Assembly: GCA_913056505.1 (NCBI GenBank)
Contig: CAJXLZ010000034.1
Span: 1-8,461, forward strand
Length of the DNA stretch: 8,461 nucleotides
Direction: 5' to 3'
From: an uncultured Desulfurellaceae bacterium
GTDB lineage: Bacteria; Campylobacterota_A; Desulfurellia; Desulfurellales; Hippeaceae
Shown: positions 6,967 to 8,461 of the stretch, in pieces
How the letters are laid out: each line of letters starts with the position of its first letter
Position numbering within the stretch: position 1 is the stretch's first letter
Program-made: the position numbers and the translations under genes
The notes under the pieces: model-generated
What the model saw: only the letters and a program-made list of their open reading frames with translations
The model's database searches: none
Told to the model about the DNA's origin: nothing

Positions 6967-7051
6967 GTATCTGTAAACTGCCCAACCGCTAGAGACAATC
7001 GAAACTTTCGCTTAGCAGGCTTCTTGAACTTGCAAATTTACCGTTTGACAG
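6967..7051. other. Convergent intergenic gap, no clear terminator
   Basis: These 85 nt separate the 3' ends of dctM and murJ. I see no GC-rich stem followed by a T-run on either strand. The best short pairings are GCAGG (7015-7019) with CTTGC (7029-7033), which includes a G-U pair, and CTGTAAAC (6971-6978) with GTTTGACAG (7043-7051), which has a bulge and a very long loop. Nothing resembles a tRNA or a promoter. Termination may be factor-dependent or use overlapping transcript ends. Confidence 0.5.
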
Positions 7052-8461
7052 CTACAGTTTCATCCTACTTTTTAAAACAGACCAAACAGCGAATAGATAC
7101 ACACATCCGGCTATGATCGGGCGCGCGACAAAATCATATTGAAATGCTTTAACAGTGTATATAATCAGCAGTGAAGCCAATATCAATCCCAATCCAAGCA
7201 GTAATATTTTATAATCAAAAAATGTTTTTAGTGACAGATCATACTTTTTTTGCCTTATATAAAAAAATAGGGCAGCCGCATTAACTGCACCGGATATGCT
7301 AACGGCAGCGGCAAGACCTGCAAATCCGAACAACAGACCGAAAACTACAGAGGCTACAATATTAGATAGGGCAGCTATAGATGATGCTTTCAGGGGTGTT
7401 TTTGTATCCTTCTGAGCATAAAAAAAGTTGGACAGGATTTTAACTTCAGAGAAAAATATAAACCCAAGAATTAACCAGTCTAAAGCTATATAGGTGTTAT
7501 GAACAGCACTTATAGTGAATTTTCCGTGTCCGAACAGTAATCTAATAGCATCTTGCCCGAAAAACAGAACATACAGCGTAACCGGTATGGAAAAACCTAC
7601 AACAATATATGCCAACGCGCTCACCCTATTCCATAACTCATCACCTTTTAATTTTGATAGAGACGGCAGCGAAGCCTGCATAAGTGCTATAGACAAAACC
7701 GCAAATGGCAATTGAAAGAGTCTGTTCGCATAGAAAAGGTATGAAAAACTGCCATGCTTCATAAAACTTGCCAAAAATGAATCTATTATACCCGAAAGCT
7801 GTAGTATGCCGCCGCTTGCTGCGGAAAATAGTATCAGATGCAGTATCTCTCTTGTTGAATCCTCTATTTGAAAATGCATCCGAAACGGTATTTTATAGAT
7901 AAACATACCTGATACAGACACAATAAGCTGCAGTATGCCACCCACAATAACACCAATGCACAAAATATAGACAGGCGTGTGGAATTTATAGTAGAAAAAG
8001 TAGATAATAGATATTATGCTTATATTAAGCAAGACAGGTGCAAAAGCAGGCAGGGTGAAACGGTTATATGTGTTCAGTATCCCCATAATCAAAACGCTCA
8101 AGCCTATAAAAAATATGTAGGGGAAAACTATTTTCACCATATTATTAAGCAAAATATAGTACTGGCCATTTAAAAAACCCGGAGCAAACAGTAGAATAAG
8201 GACTTTAGAGAGCAGAACGCCAACTATTGCGATAATAAGCAATCCTATGCTAAACACGAACATAATATTGCCTATGGCATAAGATTTTTTTTCGCCCTCA
8301 AGCTTGGAGATCACCGGCACAACACCAGACAAAACCGCACCCTCGCCAAGCAATCTTCTAAATGTATTTGGGATTTTAAAAGCTATAAAGAAAAGGTCAG
8401 TATAGACGGTTGCGCCGAAATAGTTGGCTATAAAAAGATCCCTAATATATCCGAATATTCT
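7052..8461 (-). CDS. murJ: Lipid II flippase MurJ (5' partial)
   Basis: MurJ flips the peptidoglycan precursor lipid II across the inner membrane. The frame is open to the right edge, and 469 residues are visible. The first, an Arg read from 8461, lines up with Arg18 of E. coli MurJ ('RIFGYIRD' against 'RVLGFARD'), so about 17 N-terminal residues are off-window and the full length would be near 486. The early part shows YTDLFFIAFKIPN and RRLLGEGAVLSGVVPVISK, keeping the counterparts of E. coli Arg24, Asp39, Arg52, Arg53 and Glu57. Further on are NTYNRFTLPAFAPVLLNIS, SYLFYANRLFQLP with the counterpart of Arg270 retained, and FFYAQKDTKTPLK. Hydrophobic segments throughout fit a MOP-superfamily exporter with about 13-14 helices. 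The TTG at 8353 is an internal leucine, not the start. The gene is convergent with the transporter operon and functionally unrelated to it. It ends in TAG at 7054-7052. Confidence 0.95.
   Translation of the reverse strand, partial: RIFGYIRDLFIANYFGATVYTDLFFIAFKIPNTFRRLLGEGAVLSGVVPVISKLEGEKKSYAIGNIMFVFSIGLLIIAIVGVLLSKVLILLFAPGFLNGQYYILLNNMVKIVFPYIFFIGLSVLIMGILNTYNRFTLPAFAPVLLNISIISIIYFFYYKFHTPVYILCIGVIVGGILQLIVSVSGMFIYKIPFRMHFQIEDSTREILHLILFSAASGGILQLSGIIDSFLASFMKHGSFSYLFYANRLFQLPFAVLSIALMQASLPSLSKLKGDELWNRVSALAYIVVGFSIPVTLYVLFFGQDAIRLLFGHGKFTISAVHNTYIALDWLILGFIFFSEVKILSNFFYAQKDTKTPLKASSIAALSNIVASVVFGLLFGFAGLAAAVSISGAVNAAALFFYIRQKKYDLSLKTFFDYKILLLGLGLILASLLIIYTVKAFQYDFVARPIIAGCVYLFAVWSVLKSRMKL

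Noticed and set aside
6971..7051. Pairing of CTGTAAAC with GTTTGACAG as a terminator
   Set aside because: Low GC, a bulged base, a loop of more than 60 nt and no T-run.
8351..8353. TTG at 8353 as the murJ start
   Set aside because: The frame continues to 8461 with the conserved MurJ N-terminal motifs, so this TTG is the internal Leu after the Arg-Arg pair.
1..8461. CRISPR arrays, insertion sequences, tRNA or rRNA genes, prophage genes
   Set aside because: I saw no regularly spaced repeats, transposase motifs, terminal inverted repeats or RNA-gene signatures on either strand.

Overview
This AT-rich window probably comes from a Gram-negative bacterium. It makes heavy use of ATA (Ile) and AGA/AGG (Arg) codons. 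The TRAP transporter needs a periplasmic binding protein, and MurJ carries a 'YANRLFQLP' segment that I associate with Campylobacterota-like homologues. A lineage such as Desulfurella/Hippea or a related low-GC proteobacterium would fit, but this is an inference from style and motifs, not a demonstrated assignment.

Positions 1-6966 hold six plus-strand genes packed like a single operon. The first is the 3' part of a gene whose product looks like the effector-binding half of a GntR-type regulator. It is followed by hyuA and hyuB (the two subunits of an ATP-dependent hydantoinase/oxoprolinase-type enzyme) and then a complete TRAP transporter: DctP-type binding protein, DctQ-type small membrane subunit and DctM-type large membrane subunit. 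The junctions are +6 nt, an 11 nt overlap, +24 nt, a 1 nt overlap and a 4 nt overlap. The simplest reading is a sense-import-hydrolyse module. The TRAP system captures a small anionic or cyclic-amide compound in the periplasm and moves it inward with the ion gradient. HyuAB then opens the ring with ATP, and the upstream protein may sense the substrate or product. The actual substrate cannot be read from the sequence.

Positions 6967-7051 are an 85 nt gap between convergent genes with no convincing terminator. From 7052 to the window end the minus strand carries murJ, the lipid II flippase gene. It runs off the right edge and lacks only about 17 N-terminal residues by comparison with E. coli MurJ. 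It is a housekeeping cell-wall gene, unrelated in function to the operon.

The most interesting non-coding signal is a perfect 11 bp inverted repeat with a 12 nt loop at the very start of dctQ. It could set the usual excess of binding protein over membrane subunits. I did not find a clearly novel system: the enzyme and transporter families are known, and the novelty lies in their pairing and in the unknown substrate.
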